From Quillaja saponaria (taxonomy: Eukaryota > Streptophyta > Magnoliopsida > Fabales > Quillajaceae), in assembly GCA_029379385.1 (NCBI GenBank), contig CM055612.1:15438001-15502000 (forward strand): a stretch of 64,000 bases of DNA, given 5' to 3'. The notes below the pieces were generated by a model. The model searched no databases. It was given only the letters and a program-made list of their open reading frames with translations, and was not told where the DNA came from. Each line of letters starts with the position of its first letter. Position 1 is the stretch's first letter. Below are positions 1 to 13,600 of this stretch, one piece after another. The position numbers were made by a program, and so were the translations under genes.

Positions 1-940
1 TTAATTTAACAACTTTTTTAAGAATTAAAAACATAGATGAAACTAAGCAACAAACATACAGGCTTAGTTTATTTAACTTAGTCCATGTTCTTCACAGCAA
101 TTATAAACAACTATTTACTACATATGTTTAGAATCATCAAGCAATTACAGACTTAATTCTCTATACTAGCAATAGACAATATACTCTAATCAATTAGTTG
201 TGCACCTAATCAATAAAACATACAATCATCATAAATATAACAAAAGAATATAAATACTTGAATTAAACAATTAAACTAAAATGAAGAACAAATTAGATCT
301 TACAACGCTATCTCACGGCTTCAATCTTCCTTTTTATTGGAAAATGGAATTTAGCAACTTATAAATGCTAAAATAATGAAGAAAATATGAAAATTCATTT
401 ATTGACTTGAAAAACTAATATCTAAAACACTCATAATCTAAGAGTATTTATAAACTAACTAGAAGAGAGATAAGAACTTCTGAAATTCTAGTTTAACTTG
501 AAGTCTTTCTTGGATTGGAGTCTCTGGTGGCTGAGATCTCTTCTTGGATTAGAATTCCTAATCTGTCATGAAAATATGTCTATATACAAGATCATCTTAT
601 TTTCCTCATACAAATCTAATTAGGAAGTTTATCCATTAAGGTTATTAATAAATATATATCCATTAATTCCTGAAGTGTTTGGATTCTATGGAGTGGTTGG
701 CGATTAATTCCTACAAAATATTATAATTCCTACAATATGACATATCTTCATTTGGTGCTCTCTTAACATCATCTTTTACTCTTTTTGTGCTAATTCTGTT
801 CCATTTATCTAACAAATGTTCCTTCACTTAAATTCAACACCTAAAATTATAAAATAAATAATTTATAAATTTATTAGTACAAAATTATCTCAAAATAACG
901 ACAAAAAATCAATGAAATTAAGACTTATTAAACACCTATC
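1..940. repeat. AT-rich retroelement-like flank
   Basis: No coding region is evident. The stretch is AT-rich, with short lineage-like blocks that resemble in style the LTR/leader sequence seen at 59868-61291. I could not align it convincingly to any other part of the window. It probably belongs to the retrotransposon debris that continues to 7.6 kb, but it could be plain intergenic DNA. Confidence 0.2.
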
Positions 941-949
941 AAAAGGAAG

Positions 950-2002
950 TTGCTCAGGACTCATCTCTTTCCTCCTCCAACAAAACTAGGGATAAAGGAT
1001 GTCATTGCCATTAGCACAGTTAATGTCTTGGACATTGATAGGATGCCTCCACCAGCTCCAAAGTCCTGTAGCCGTCAGAAAAGGGCTAAGATTGACAAAT
1101 CCACAAAGGATCATCCAATCCAGACGGTTTCTCACTTGCTCGTGTGCCTACGCACATATTCTTAGGGTAAGTGATGAGGCAAGCTTCAGTGACATTCCCA
1201 GCATCCCTTACGCCATTGCTCGGGGGACCAATATGCCCTTTAATGCTGCGTTCATAGATGATCTCCTCTTGGAGCATGCTTTTATAACTGGTCTCTTTGC
1301 CAATGTCCAGGTTCGACGATCCGTTTACACTTAGTGATTTAGTTTTATTATTTCTTGTGTGGTGACGCTATCTTTCTCTAGTTGCCTATAGTCCATCCAA
1401 TACCAGGCATCCTTATCTGCCAAGCTTAGAAAGGCAATAAAGGACATTGATTATTCATCCAACAAATTATTGAACACCATTCAAGAAAATTAGGTGCTGA
1501 AGGCCATGCTCATTAAAGTGAAAAATGGTGAAGAGGAAAGATAAGCTACTATAAAGCAGTTCGATGGACTTAAGGTGGAAGTAAAGCATCTAGAGTTTGA
1601 GGTGGAGAGCTGGCTTGGGAGGTGGAGTGCTGGCTTTGCCAATGAAGAGCCCTAGATGTTAAAGTGACCGGCCTTAAGGGTAAGCTCAATCAGGCCCAAA
1701 GAAGGATCCAATCTTGAGAAGAGGAGATCGCAACCCTGTGCCGAGACTTACAAACGGCCTAAGAGGTAGCCAAGGTGGCCGTAGAGACTTTCAAGAACTT
1801 CGAAAATTGTCAAAAGATGATCTACGACTATGGTCGCACGCTATACGAGCGTGCCTGGGTCAACTGCAGGAAATGGTTGAAGGGCCAGAAATCTAGGCTC
1901 GACATCTTTAAGGCGAAATGGTCTAGCGAAGATGAGGTTAAGGACACGAAGAGACTAGCGAGAGAGATTGTGGAAGGGAATGCGAAAGATGCAGACGACT
2001 AG
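950..2002 (+). pseudogene. Decayed retrotransposon-associated coiled-coil ORF
   Basis: Fragments of one former plus-strand reading frame can be followed across frameshifts and stops. A proline/basic stretch lies at 950-1165, a further piece at about 1180-1330, a Lys/Glu-rich heptad-like coiled coil at about 1440-1760, and the longest clean piece, ending in a stop, at 1775-2002. The end is rich in Lys, Asp and Glu. The architecture recalls the 'putative gypsy type transposon' proteins of plants (a conserved N-terminal block followed by a long coiled coil), but that is a judgement from style, not from an alignment. It ends 155 bp before an LTR on the same strand, so it may be the 3' accessory ORF of that element. 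Not an active gene. Confidence 0.4.
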
Positions 2003-2156
2003 TAAATGGGAAATTCTTGTAAATTTGTTCTTTATTTTGTGAATCATGCTTGGACATAATTGTAATTATTTGATTTAGACCTGCAATATTACTTTGAGTA
2101 TTTCAATGCATTATATTTCTCTCGACCTGGCACTCTTGTATTTTTATCTACTTATT

Positions 2157-3529
2157 TGATAACTTTTAGATTTAGACTTATTACTTATCATTTTACCTAT
2201 TTATTTTAGCTATGTTTTTTAATTTTAGTTCAGTTTGCTTAGTTTTTATTTGAGCCCTTGTTATATTAAGATATTGAAACCTAATAGATTTTGACTAGGA
2301 CTTAAGTTTTTAATATGAGTTCTAAATTATATTAACTTAGTTTATATGTTTTTAAAATTTAATACTTAAAGGAGTCCCATTAAAAGTCAAATTCAAGCTC
2401 AAAAATCGTAAAACAGTATGTTCTGTCAGAATTAGGCTGGGGTCGTGGTGCTAGAAAGTTGGTGTCGTGGTGCCAGGGACAATAGCAACCAACGCCACAC
2501 CGCTAGAAAAACATGGCTACTACTCCCAACAGGTGTCCCTTTATCCGAATTTCAGTGATGCATCACCAGAAAAGAATGGCAGCGGCTACTGGCCGGAAGC
2601 CTAGTCCAATTAAACTCTAATTAAGTGTTTTAAATTCTATTTAAAGAGGATTAGCTTGTGAATTCAATACACAATTTAGCTAAGAAGTTCTCGCGATTAA
2701 GAGGCAATCAAGAGTGTAAGGTGCAAGAGGAGGAAAGATAGCTAAAGCTGGAAGATTGATAAATCTTTATAATTACTTTATTCTATTACTTCTTTACTTT
2801 CTTGTATGTGCTTAATGTTTTTGTTATTTAAATCCATTTTGACACTAAGTAGAATAGAGTAGTTTTATTTCTAAGATTTCTTTGGAACTCAACATGTAGC
2901 TTGACTTTATGTTATAATTTGATTGCTTAGAGTTTTGTACATGAATTATTTATCTTATTCTATGTTTTATGCTTGTAATTGATTGGCCATCTAAAAGATT
3001 GACTTAATAACATAAAGTAACTTTGACAAAGGAAATCTTGGTTAGCCTTGAATTCATTTACATGCTTGTTTGAATTTGATTCATATGCAAAATAGAAATA
3101 TATCTCCATACCTTGTGCAATCATGTTAGGTATATTCTTAATAAGTCTAGCTTAACTCAATTCTCATAGAAATATAGTGAATTGGTTAAGTTAGATATTA
3201 TTATAGGCAATGCGAAAAATACTTATAATTGAATAAGAAACCCAGGTTAATAATTTGGTACCATAACTAAGCATGATAAGATAATCATAATCCAAGTGAG
3301 TGTTGAAGGAATTTGTAATTCTAGATTTTCTCTATTACATTCGTACGTTTGTTTGCTTTAATTTTGTTTAGTTTAAAATATCAATATCAAAGTTCATTCG
3401 TTTGAATAAAATTAAAATTTGTTCATTTTAGTGCTTAATAATTGTTAGACATAATTCCTAGTAGGAATGATCTCTACTTTCACTTTATTACTAGTTCATG
3501 ATATGTGTGCTTGCGTGATAAATCTGACA
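2157..3529 (+). repeat. LTR of a Ty3/gypsy family, copy 1
   Basis: A block of about 1.37 kb starting TGATAAC and ending in TGACA. It corresponds segment by segment to the minus-strand block 59868-61291. Shared landmarks in the same order are a TGATAACTTTT start, a TGAGCC..TTATATTA motif, a central part with GGTGC-type repeats (2440-2570), a 'TACACAATTTAG' stretch, a poly-pyrimidine 'TTCTTTACTTT' stretch, and a terminal GCTTGCGT motif. The other copy is followed by a primer-binding-like site and gag, which identifies the block as an LTR. Here a decayed plus-strand ORF precedes it, so this would be a 3' or solo LTR. I saw no clear 5-bp target duplication. Confidence 0.55.
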
Positions 3530-4100
3530 AAAATATTCTCAGGCTGTGGCAAGTCGTAATGAGTAGTAGTCCTTTCTTTGTCTCGTCTCATGTAGTGCAT
3601 TCAGGTTCTACTAGGTCAAACTCATTGCGAATTAAATACCTTAGGCGATCAATATATCTAATCACGGACTAACCGACTTAGCCATTGTGGCCAATCCTGC
3701 CAACTTCTCCAAGCTCCACCCTGTCTGCATGGGGTTCAGCCTTCTACATCCATAGGTTGGGGTATTTACTCATGCCTTACACTCTCTTCAGACCAACTCG
3801 GGTAGCTTAAACCACAAGGTTATAGCCTGTTAGCCTAGCTTGCCAACACCGCAAGCACCACAGGAGGTTGGGTTCCCCTCTCAGGACAATAAGTCGTCCA
3901 GGTGAACCTTAACCATTTTCTCCCCATGGGTTTTTGGAGAGGCCTTATACTTGGAGTTAAATAGAGAATAATTCATCTATAAAGAGAAAGTCCACTGCAT
4001 ACATTTATATAAGATTATACAAAAGAGGATGATCTTTAGTATCATTGATTCATTCCGTGTTTAACGAAAATAGTTTTTGAGATACTGGGCATTAAAACTG
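3530..4100. repeat. Retroelement-derived, unassigned
   Basis: This stretch has a higher GC content than its surroundings and no reading frame. It sits where the 3' untranslated end or 3' LTR of the minus-strand gypsy element (4110-7400) would be expected. I could not find a matching 5' LTR near 7.5-7.9 kb, so the LTR assignment remains unproven. Confidence 0.25.
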
Positions 4101-4109
4101 TTCGGGAGC

Positions 4110-7100
4110 ATTCCCCCTGCCTCAGTTCTAATTTTGTAGGCTCTTGAGCTAACTACTTTATCAATCTAGTATGAGCCTTCATGTTGCTCTTTGAGTTTCC
4201 TCTATAAGTTGGCACTCTTGAATTAATTAAGTCTCAGTACTAGATAGCCCACTCTCAAAGGTCTCAATTTCACTTTGTCATAGAAGTACCTAGCCATGCT
4301 TTGTTGATAAATGACCTAATGAAGGCGAGCTCTATCCTTGATCTCTTTCAACGGGTCCAAGTTTGTTCTCATTTCCATTTCATTGTCTTCTTTAGAAAAA
4401 AATCCAACTCGGGGTGATGGTAGTCCTATTTCTAATGGTATTACCGCCTCAACACCATATGTTAGTTTAAAAAGTGTCTCCCTAGTTGCAATTTCCATGG
4501 TAGTTCGATAGGACCACAGTACCTACTGTAAATGCTCTTCCCAATCTATCTTATTTCTGTCCACCTTCTTTTTCAACCTTTCCAACAATACTTTGTTGAC
4601 TGCCTTAACTTAAACATTTGGTTTGGGGGTATGCCACTGAAGAAAGATACAGTAAATGATGCTCAGTTTTGAACACCAACACTTAGTAGGTTGGCAGTCA
4701 AACTGCTTTCCATGATCAGTAACAATGGCCCTCGATATCCTAAGCTTTGCATGTCTAGAATTTCCTTGATCTTTGAGGAATTGGCCTTTATGTCCTTTGT
4801 CGTGAGCATAAACCCCAAAACTTTCCCTTTGACACGTCGAACGTACACTTCATAGGGCTAAGCTTCAATCGATTCTAATTTATTGTCTCAAATGTCTCGC
4901 CGAGATCTTTGTTGACATATCATCCATGTAGGCCTACACATTTCTTGCCTATCTAAGCTTCAAATATTTTATTCACCAAGCACTAGTAAGTTGACCTCAC
5001 ATTCTTAAGACAAAAAAGCATGACTATGAAGTAGTAAGTGCCTGTTTTAATGGTGAATGAGGCTTTCTCCTAATCGTCTTCCACTAGCTTAATTTAATTG
5101 TACCCAGCATATGCATCTATAAAACTAAGCAATTCGTTTCTTGACAAACTGTCAACCAGCCAATCTATTTGGGGTAGGGGAAATTGTCCTTTGGGCAAGC
5201 TTCATTTAGGTAAGTGAAATAACCACACATTCTCCCTTTCCCACTCTACTTCCTAACCATGACCACATTGGATAACCAGTCGGGATAATACATTTCCTTA
5301 ATAAATCCAACTTCCAATAACTTGGAAACCTCTTCCTGTATTACCTTTTATTTGTCTATGGCTAAATTCCTCTTCTTTTGTCTTATAGGTCTGGCGCCCT
5401 AGCTCACATTCAATGTGTGATGTAAAACAGCTAGATCTATCCCAAGCCTGTCATTAGCTGACCAAGCTAAGGCCAATCTATTCTCCCTCAAAAGTGCTAA
5501 CAACTCCTCCTTGACTTCGTATACCATCTCCGTTTCCACAAGTACTGTCCTCTCTAGGTCGCCCTTGAATAAGCAAACAGACAAAAATTTCCCCTAAATA
5601 TGTCTTCTTCTGAATGTCAATTTTTTTCTTTGGGGTGGTTATCCCTTATATCATCTGTTTATAAGACTTTGATAGTTCGAATATGTAGACTGGCGAAGTG
5701 GCACTACCTCACCACTCTCTAATTTCCTCTCAATGTTCCCACTCCCTAGACGGCGTTCAAGAACGGGCAACCTGGGATAACATTGTAAGCTAAATGAACC
5801 CTCACTATACAAAACTAAACCATTACTATCTTGCTATGATTTCTATCTCTCAAGTTCACTGTCAGCTCAATCGCCCCCTCAACTGATTCTCCATTAAAAC
5901 TGACCAGAGAGCCTTTGAAAGACTTCAACTTCTCTTTCAATATGCCCATTTGCTCAAAACGTTTATAGTACATGATATCAGCTGATCTTTTGTTGTCTAT
6001 TAACACCCTTTGCACATGATAATCATATATTATTAAAGCATTATCATAAAGGGTCTCTACCTTCTCCAAGTCTTCATCAGAAAACGTTATGGTATCTAGA
6101 AGGTCCTCCTTCCTAGACCTCTTAGGTTATTCCAGGATCAATAATGACCTTCTTGTATACTATTTTCTTTCCATCGACATTCTCTCTACATGCAAGAACC
6201 CACCTACAATAGTGTATATCACCCTCATAACCTTATATTTCTCATCTGGCGACCTCCTCTGCTCAACCAATCTAACTTTCCCATATGAACAGTAGTATTC
6301 ATTCTGACCTAGTGCCTGTTCATCACAATAATCAGTCCTCTGGCGTACTCTATTCACTCCCTCTTTTTGCAAGAATTTTGTTAAACAAACCCTTCTAATC
6401 AACTTCTTTATTTCATCCTTTAGAGTCCAACACACCTTAGTATCATGGACTTGAGCTCCAATGAAACAGACAAACTTGGAACGATTGAAATTTTTGTTTG
6501 TTATTCTCAAGGTGTTGGGCCATTTTAGGGCACCCTTAGATTGAATAGCTAGGAGCACTGAAATGTGAGTTCTGTTGAGAGGCTTGTAATTTTCAAACTT
6601 TTGGTGCAGTGGCTTGCTCTCTTCTCTCCTTCATCAATTTCTCCTTGCAACGATACTTCATCTTAATATCATGCAGATTGGGAGAGCACTGTCATCTAAA
6701 ACCGTGGTAAGAGGGTGTCAGTATGTCTTTCTCAGCCTCTTCAGCGTTTATATACTCTTATGCCCATTTCATGAGCTCTTCTAAAGTCTTCAGGGTTTTA
6801 CTATTCAAGTTAGTAATCATGACCTAAAGGTTCACATCGTCCACCTCTAACACTACTAAATTAAAGCGTGCCATGAATTCCTTGAGGGACTCTTCCTCAT
6901 CCTGGCATATACATAACAAATAAGTGGCGTCTTTCTTTTTGCCTTTTATTAGTCATAAAATATTGTTTAAACTAGGCGAATAGCCCAATAAATGAATCAA
7001 GTCTTGTTTCAGCTGAGCAAACCACCACCTCGCCTTCCCTTTAAGCGTAGATCCAAATGCCATACACAGTACCTGATTAGGAACTCTATCCAACAGTATC

Positions 7101-7400
7101 AATGATTCAAATCCTACCACAAAATCATATGGGTCGAAGATCCCATGATACTACTTCAAACTTTGAATTTTTCACACACGGGGGTATGGGGCAATCCACC
7201 ACACTCTTGACAAAAGGGTGGCGAGCCATTGTGTGTCCGGCAAGGTGATTGGGTTCAGGTACTATCACCGAGTATATCCTATATCCACTTTCTGAGCTAT
7301 AATCCAAATCTCCCACTTTAAAGGGAATCTTTTATCACATAGCAGGAGACAACCTAACTGCTCTTGCCACCAAGAATTCTCCCAGTACGGCCATAAGATC
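4110..7400 (-). mobile_element. Degenerate Ty3/gypsy retrotransposon (gag-PR-RT-IN)
   Basis: Read on the minus strand, the parts come in the gypsy order. Gag is at about 7150-6600, with a block reading GKARWWFAQLKQDLI. The gag C-terminus, with HDTKVCWTLKDEIKKLIRR, is in 6558-6160. A protease-like segment, with an aspartate-lost 'VLIDNKRSADI' motif, is at 6069-5815. RT begins at 5584 (LAWSANDRLGIDLAV) and carries a YMDD catalytic motif at about 4911-4930. The RT end (GFMLTTKDIKANSSKIKEIL) is at about 4740-4830. Integrase core residues (ISRAIVTDHGKQFD) follow at about 4690-4735, and the integrase end (KLTYGVEAVIPLEIG) is at 4500-4316. RNase H and the N-terminal half of integrase are absent: RT runs directly into the integrase core. 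Many stops and frameshifts show that the element is dead. Confidence 0.85.
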
Positions 7401-7409
7401 AACATACTA

Positions 7410-10400
7410 CCTCTGAGTAACCGGTGTATTAGGGACCACAGGATGAGGGACCGACATGCCTTCCACGCCCTTTCTTGTCCTCTTCCTATGTTGTTCTTGT
7501 GTTTCTTCCTCTCGATTTACTATTGGCAAAAGGTAGGTTAGCTAAATTAGATAGCTTTCTCACGAAAAGCTCCAATGTTAAAGCTTATTTTATCCTAACT
7601 AGCTTTGGTCAACCTTGACGAATGGTGACCTAGCGAGCCGCATAACTCTAGTCCTTAACTTATAAAAATAGGATGAGAGCAAGGTCCTGGGTGAGCTCCC
7701 CAGGCTCTCAGACAAATGAGTTAGTACGAGCGAGCAATAAAGATAATGAGAGCTCTCTTTTATGCTCAATAGTCTAAAGATGTCTTACCCGATCATATAA
7801 TACTTAGGTCTATATATATAGAAGAAAGATACCTGCCATGGAATACCTAAACTCTTTATGCTACCCAATTACCTTATGATTGCCATATGTCACCCTCCTA
7901 TTGGTCGGGAAGTTATCATACTACTAGCTTTTAAGTAAATCTTTTTCCAAAACCAATTAATTCAAAATCATCAGAAGGATTTTATATTTTCTTGAGATTT
8001 TTCATGTTTGATTCATAAGAGTAATAGCTACCCATAATCTTGATTATAGATTTTTCTCATCTTTCTCCCAATTTTCAACAAGGGTGCTTTTGCAAAGAGT
8101 TGCAATTCAAATTTATCTCTCAAAATCTTTACTTATATTGTGATTGATGAATATTTACAAATCTTGCAGTATGAAGGTCCTAGGACATCGTGGGTCATTC
8201 AAAGGTCCACTGCAAAAGTATTTCTAAAAATTGATTTCCAAAATGCCAACATCTTATTACCATATGATAGACTCTAACGGTACAATCATGTTCTTCATAT
8301 TTTAGTATCTAACAAGATAAATTATGGATCAAAATACATTTAGTACAATCAAAATAAGTAGAGGGGCTCAGAGAAGAATGGGAAGATAGCAACGAAAAAG
8401 TGCATTGCATGTGTATCTTGGCACATGTCTCTGTATATTCTTTTTCTTTCTTATGGGTTGGATAGATTAGTGTTTAAATTATCATGGTAAGTCCAACAAA
8501 ATTATCATGGCATTCTTTTAATTTTTATCCAAAAATAATGATTGCTTCCTTTCATTCAACAAATATTTTGTTGATTTTCCCATATTCAACGGTCCTCATT
8601 TATGCACAAGATTTTATTTTGTTAATTTTCTATTAAAATTATATTATGGGTTTGATGCATAAATCTTTTGGTTTTTTATGGTGGCTAATAAAATTGACAT
8701 TCACCTATATATAACCTACAAACTCATTTATGTGAAGACTAATGTAGCCATTTTTCTTTATTATTTTAGTAGTTCATGATGCTTATTAAAAAATTTATGA
8801 TAAATATATATACAATCAAATAATTTAGTTTTATTAAGCATAGAATGTTGAACTGACATTTTATTATTGATTTTAACAAGAAATAAAATCGGTTACTTTC
8901 AGAAAACTTTTACTCTGCACAAATGTTTCAAGATTGCAATGTTAAACATATTATTTATATTTTTTATGTCAATTTATAATGAATTTTAAAAAAATCCAAA
9001 CAAAAAAATAAAATAAATTTATGATGTCATTCCTTCTATCATGTACCTATTTTTACATTAAAAAAAAAATTTAAAAATAATAATAAAAAAAAACTTCCCA
9101 CTCCCACATTAAATTAATTGATTTTAAAGGGCATATTTAAAACTAACTATCACAATCACTTCTAAGCAATTAAAAAACATTCCTTAAGTCATAAAAAATC
9201 AGTCATTGATTATTTTAAGTTACTTGCAATTTATTGCTTGCTCGTGTTCTCTTTGCTTTCCATTTTCTTTTTCTTTTTTATTTATTTTTTTGTTTATAGA
9301 TATTTCATTTTTTCTAAAATATAGTATTATCGCCCATGTTCACACACCTACTAAGATACTTTTTCTATTTTAGGAGAAATATGTAAAGTTTTTTCAAGAA
9401 ATATTGTCTCTCACCATGTCAAATTTCTCTCAATACATACTTTTCTATAAATGCACAAAATTTTAGAACGGGCAAACTATTTATGTAACAATTTATTTGT
9501 GTAAAAGGAGAGAAAAAGATAGAACTGCTAAAATATTCATAATAAAATTATGCAATTTAAAGATATACACCATTTCAATCAAATTTAAGATAATAATTGA
9601 TCGAGTCAAGGAAAAAAAATTAACAAGAAAGATAAAATTTAATTAAATGAAATTATTATGTATCATATAATTCATGTGTTGATTAAATAAATAATAATAA
9701 TAATATGGTTCAAACTAAAAAATAAATAAACTACTAACCAAATAGATCTAGAAAATCAAAGAATTAGAGTAGAAAGGATATTGTAACACATTATTATTTC
9801 AAAATAAAGAAAACCAAATTACTTTGTTCTCAAAACTCCTATACGCTCAACACCTCATCCAGAGACTTTTTTTTGGCTAAGATAACCAAAAAAGCTTCAA
9901 GCTTTCATGCATTTAACTTAACACAAAAAAAATGCCGGAGTTGTAAAACACTCATTTCTAACCTAATCCATTAGCTTTCACAAAGTTTTCCAAGTTTGAA
10001 GCTTGTGACCAACTTCTGCGTTCTTAGTTTTGCAACATATATGTAGGATACAAAAATTGAGTGTTTGTTCAAGGAAATATAAGTGTAAAATGTAGAAGAA
10101 TGAGCGTATTGACATATTAAGCGCACACGTAAATTTCGTTCTTGAATATTGAAGATAAGAAACATTGTAAAAAAAAATATCAATTTCTTTGGTTTGTAGA
10201 AAAACCTTCTTTTTTTGTCAGAAAAACAAAAGTTAATCTTTACGTTGACACTTCAAGTTTAGTGCACACAAATACTTTATCACAAAGGTGCTAGGTTGTG
10301 TTTGTATAGAGATAATAGCTTCTTGTTTAATAGGAATTATTATATTCAGTTGAAACAGCGTACGTAATAATTTCAGATTGTTGAGTCCAAGCTGTTCAAT

Positions 10401-10620
10401 AAGAACCGCAACCATTAGTTAAATTTGTGAGCTAGAACACCATACATAAATAAAACAGGTGATTACCAAACTGGAAAGGACGAAAGGTTGGGGATAATAA
10501 GTGACCAAAGAAACATAAATGAACAAACAAGAATCACAAGCATCAAATCAGACCATCCATAAATTTAACTACTAAAAACAAAGTCTGCTAGCTCAAAAGA
10601 AAATCAGAGTCACCACAAAT
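7410..10620. other. AT-rich intergenic stretch, nothing recognised
   Basis: Up to about 7.9 kb this may still be gypsy leader or LTR sequence. From 8.0 to 10.6 kb it consists of A/T runs and short microsatellite-like tracts. No open frame of believable length, no conserved protein motif and no RNA gene was seen. The part just below 10624 must include the 3' untranslated region of the Y14 gene. Confidence 0.4.
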
Positions 10621-10624
10621 GACG

Positions 10625-13600
10625 TTAGTGTCTCCTCCAAGGGCTCCTTGAGCGACGTTCCCGAGATGGTCTGCACAAACTTCAAAGGTTAAAGACCAAA
10701 AGGAATGATCCAACCAATTTTCAATTTACCTTGTTAAACTAGTATATTGCCTCAAATATTATAAAGACGTCAATTTTTTTATTTTTTGAAGGAGACAAAT
10801 CCATTAACATCGAAAGTTTGTGTTGGCCAACAAAACTCAAAACTATAGTCTTGCAAACAGATTGTCATGGTAGGACATAAACATGCTGCCGTTACTGCCT
10901 AAATCTAGCCAGTATCTCTGCCCTGTGTTAGGGTATCTAAAAAGTGTTTGGTACTTGACAACAATGATAGTTTCAAAGCTCTTATCTAACAGAGATACAT
11001 TCTCCAAATTCTTCCTTTAACACAAATGAGATGAAAAGAAATAGAAGTGCCCAAAAGAGAAAAACAACACAATACAAATAAAAAAAGAAACAATCAATCA
11101 GAAATTTTGAATCAGGCCGACCAGAAATTTATCTTCAGAACAATAGTCAGGCTGTGGAAGAGAAGCCATCTTGACCTTTTACCTTTCTACACAGAACACA
11201 CAGACACGATACAAGTAATAAGAAAACAGTTCTATCCTATTCCCTATTTCCTCAGTAGACATTGCCCTGCTCTATTATGTAAACTACTGGACCCACAAGG
11301 CGCAGCAATAAACTTAATTTCAAGTTTCCTTTCTGCTCCAAATTAAATTTTCCTTGAGATCAGGAGACTCCTCATTCCCTTCATATAGCTACTGAGGTAG
11401 TGGTGCTTCAGAAGTGAGATATCATTGTGGCGGAAATGATGGATTAACAATAAAGGAACAAGTATAAATGAAACGTCCCCCAAAACCAAATCCACATGGG
11501 ATCTGATTCTGCCTATTTACTAAATCTATATATGCTTCTACAGTATTTATCCAGTGTATTTTTTTTTCCCCAACTGGTAAAGTCAAATGCCTGCTTAATC
11601 TACAGGAATCTAAACAGTGATGGTAACTGCAAAATTGATCTGAATAACTGGTTACTTACAACAACTATGCACAACAGACAGCACAGTACACAGTTATAGA
11701 TTTGTACTTTGGCTTGGAAAGATCTATGGCAGCAGAGCCAAAGTGGATAGAATAGAGGCATTTCTATGGATTTGAAGAAAAGCATATGACTTGAGACTGC
11801 TTACAAGAAGATAGTGCTGGATGCAGGATTGAGCTAGCTACTGGTTGTAGGTAGTGAATTGATGGTACCACTTAAGATGAACCAGCCAAACTCTTAGGGT
11901 GGCTAAAGTTTGGTGACAGAAAGACTAACCATATAGGAAAGCAAATAATTTATTCTTTTCTTCTTTCCAGATGATGGCAAGCCAGATGTAAAACACATAA
12001 ATAAATCAAAATTCATTCACAGTTTATGTCTAGCAAACACAAGAGACTCTACCATTACCAAAGCACATTCCTTATTATACTTGCATCAAATAGATTATCC
12101 TGTAAAATAAATAATTACCTCGGGTTCTTTCTTTTAATTGATCCAATCACGGATGGTCCACTGCTAAAAGCCCAGTCAACGTTGATTATTTGGGTAAGCA
12201 ATTCAGATCCATTCATCTCATATATAGCCTTCTGAGCTTCCTCGAAACTCTCGTATTCAATCAGAGCATAACCCTTGACAAAAGTAATTCATGTTGAAAT
12301 AATCACATGTTTTGCAAAATTTCCCAATGGAAATAATCAGATAGACATTTCCATCAAAGTAAAACATTAATTATTTTCATTCTTCAAACCAATATTAAAT
12401 AAGAGCTATTTTTCTGAGAGTAAACCAAAACTTAAAAGAAGCAGCAACTATCTTTATTTTGGCAACACCATGAGACTTGAATCTACTCCTCAAGAGATAA
12501 CCATTTCCAGGGGTAAAATATGTCAACAATAAATTCAAACACACAGTGCAACGATAACTAAAATAAAAAAATTCAAGACTAAAGCATCAGATTATTCTAC
12601 TTAATGATCCGCTATTCAACACACGCACACATATATATAGATATATATTGAATTTCAGTCTTCTTCCATGCCATTATAAAACATCTACACAAAAAAGGAA
12701 GGCTAAACTTCACAACTGTAGGAAGTTGTTTACTTTGTGTCCTCATGTCCAAGAACTTTCTCCTTATCAGAATATATCCAGGAGAAGGTCATGATCCACA
12801 AAACCGCAAGTATCTCACTTCCACATCTACTGAATACTAATCAACGAATGAGCTTCAGTAAATGAAGAATACAGTACTTGCAAGTTGCAAAGAAGTGTGC
12901 CATGACACTAAACAATGTTATTGGAAGAAAAAAAAAAAAGCATGCAAACAATAGCTTACCTTAACAAACCCAGTACGTCGATCAAGATTCAGATGCAAAT
13001 TCTTGATTTCCCCAAACTCACCAAATGCATTTTGCAGGTCGTCCTCTTGTGCTTCTTCATGCACCCCCGTTACCAAAATAATCCATCCTTCAATTGCTGC
13101 AAGCATAAAAAAAGAATTAAAACTAATTATAATAATAATTTAAAAAAAAAAAAAAAAAAACAGGATTTCAACTTTATTGATTTGGAAGCAAAAGGAAATT
13201 ATATATTCAAAATGGTTCCCCCAACGAATTTATCAGAATTATTGGGGAAAAAAAAAACTACTATCAGCTGTATGGCTTTAGCCCAAAATTCTGTTTATCA
13301 TAACAAATATTGACATTTGAAACAATGAAAAAGATCATCAATTTTTTATTTTTCTATTAGAACCCCTCCCCACTATCACATCCAATTTACAGGGTCACTG
13401 TTTTTCAAGCAAGCATATCACTAACAAGCCCTAGATTCAAAATTGAGAAAATTAAGCTGTAATCAAATCAAAAATGGATAGGCCTCTTCATTAATGGATA
13501 CGACTTTCTACATCTACATCTACATAAATAAATAATCAAGCCTTTCTGAGCCTCTAAAATGATGAATGAAATGTATTTAACAACGGCAGTAGGCCCAGGA

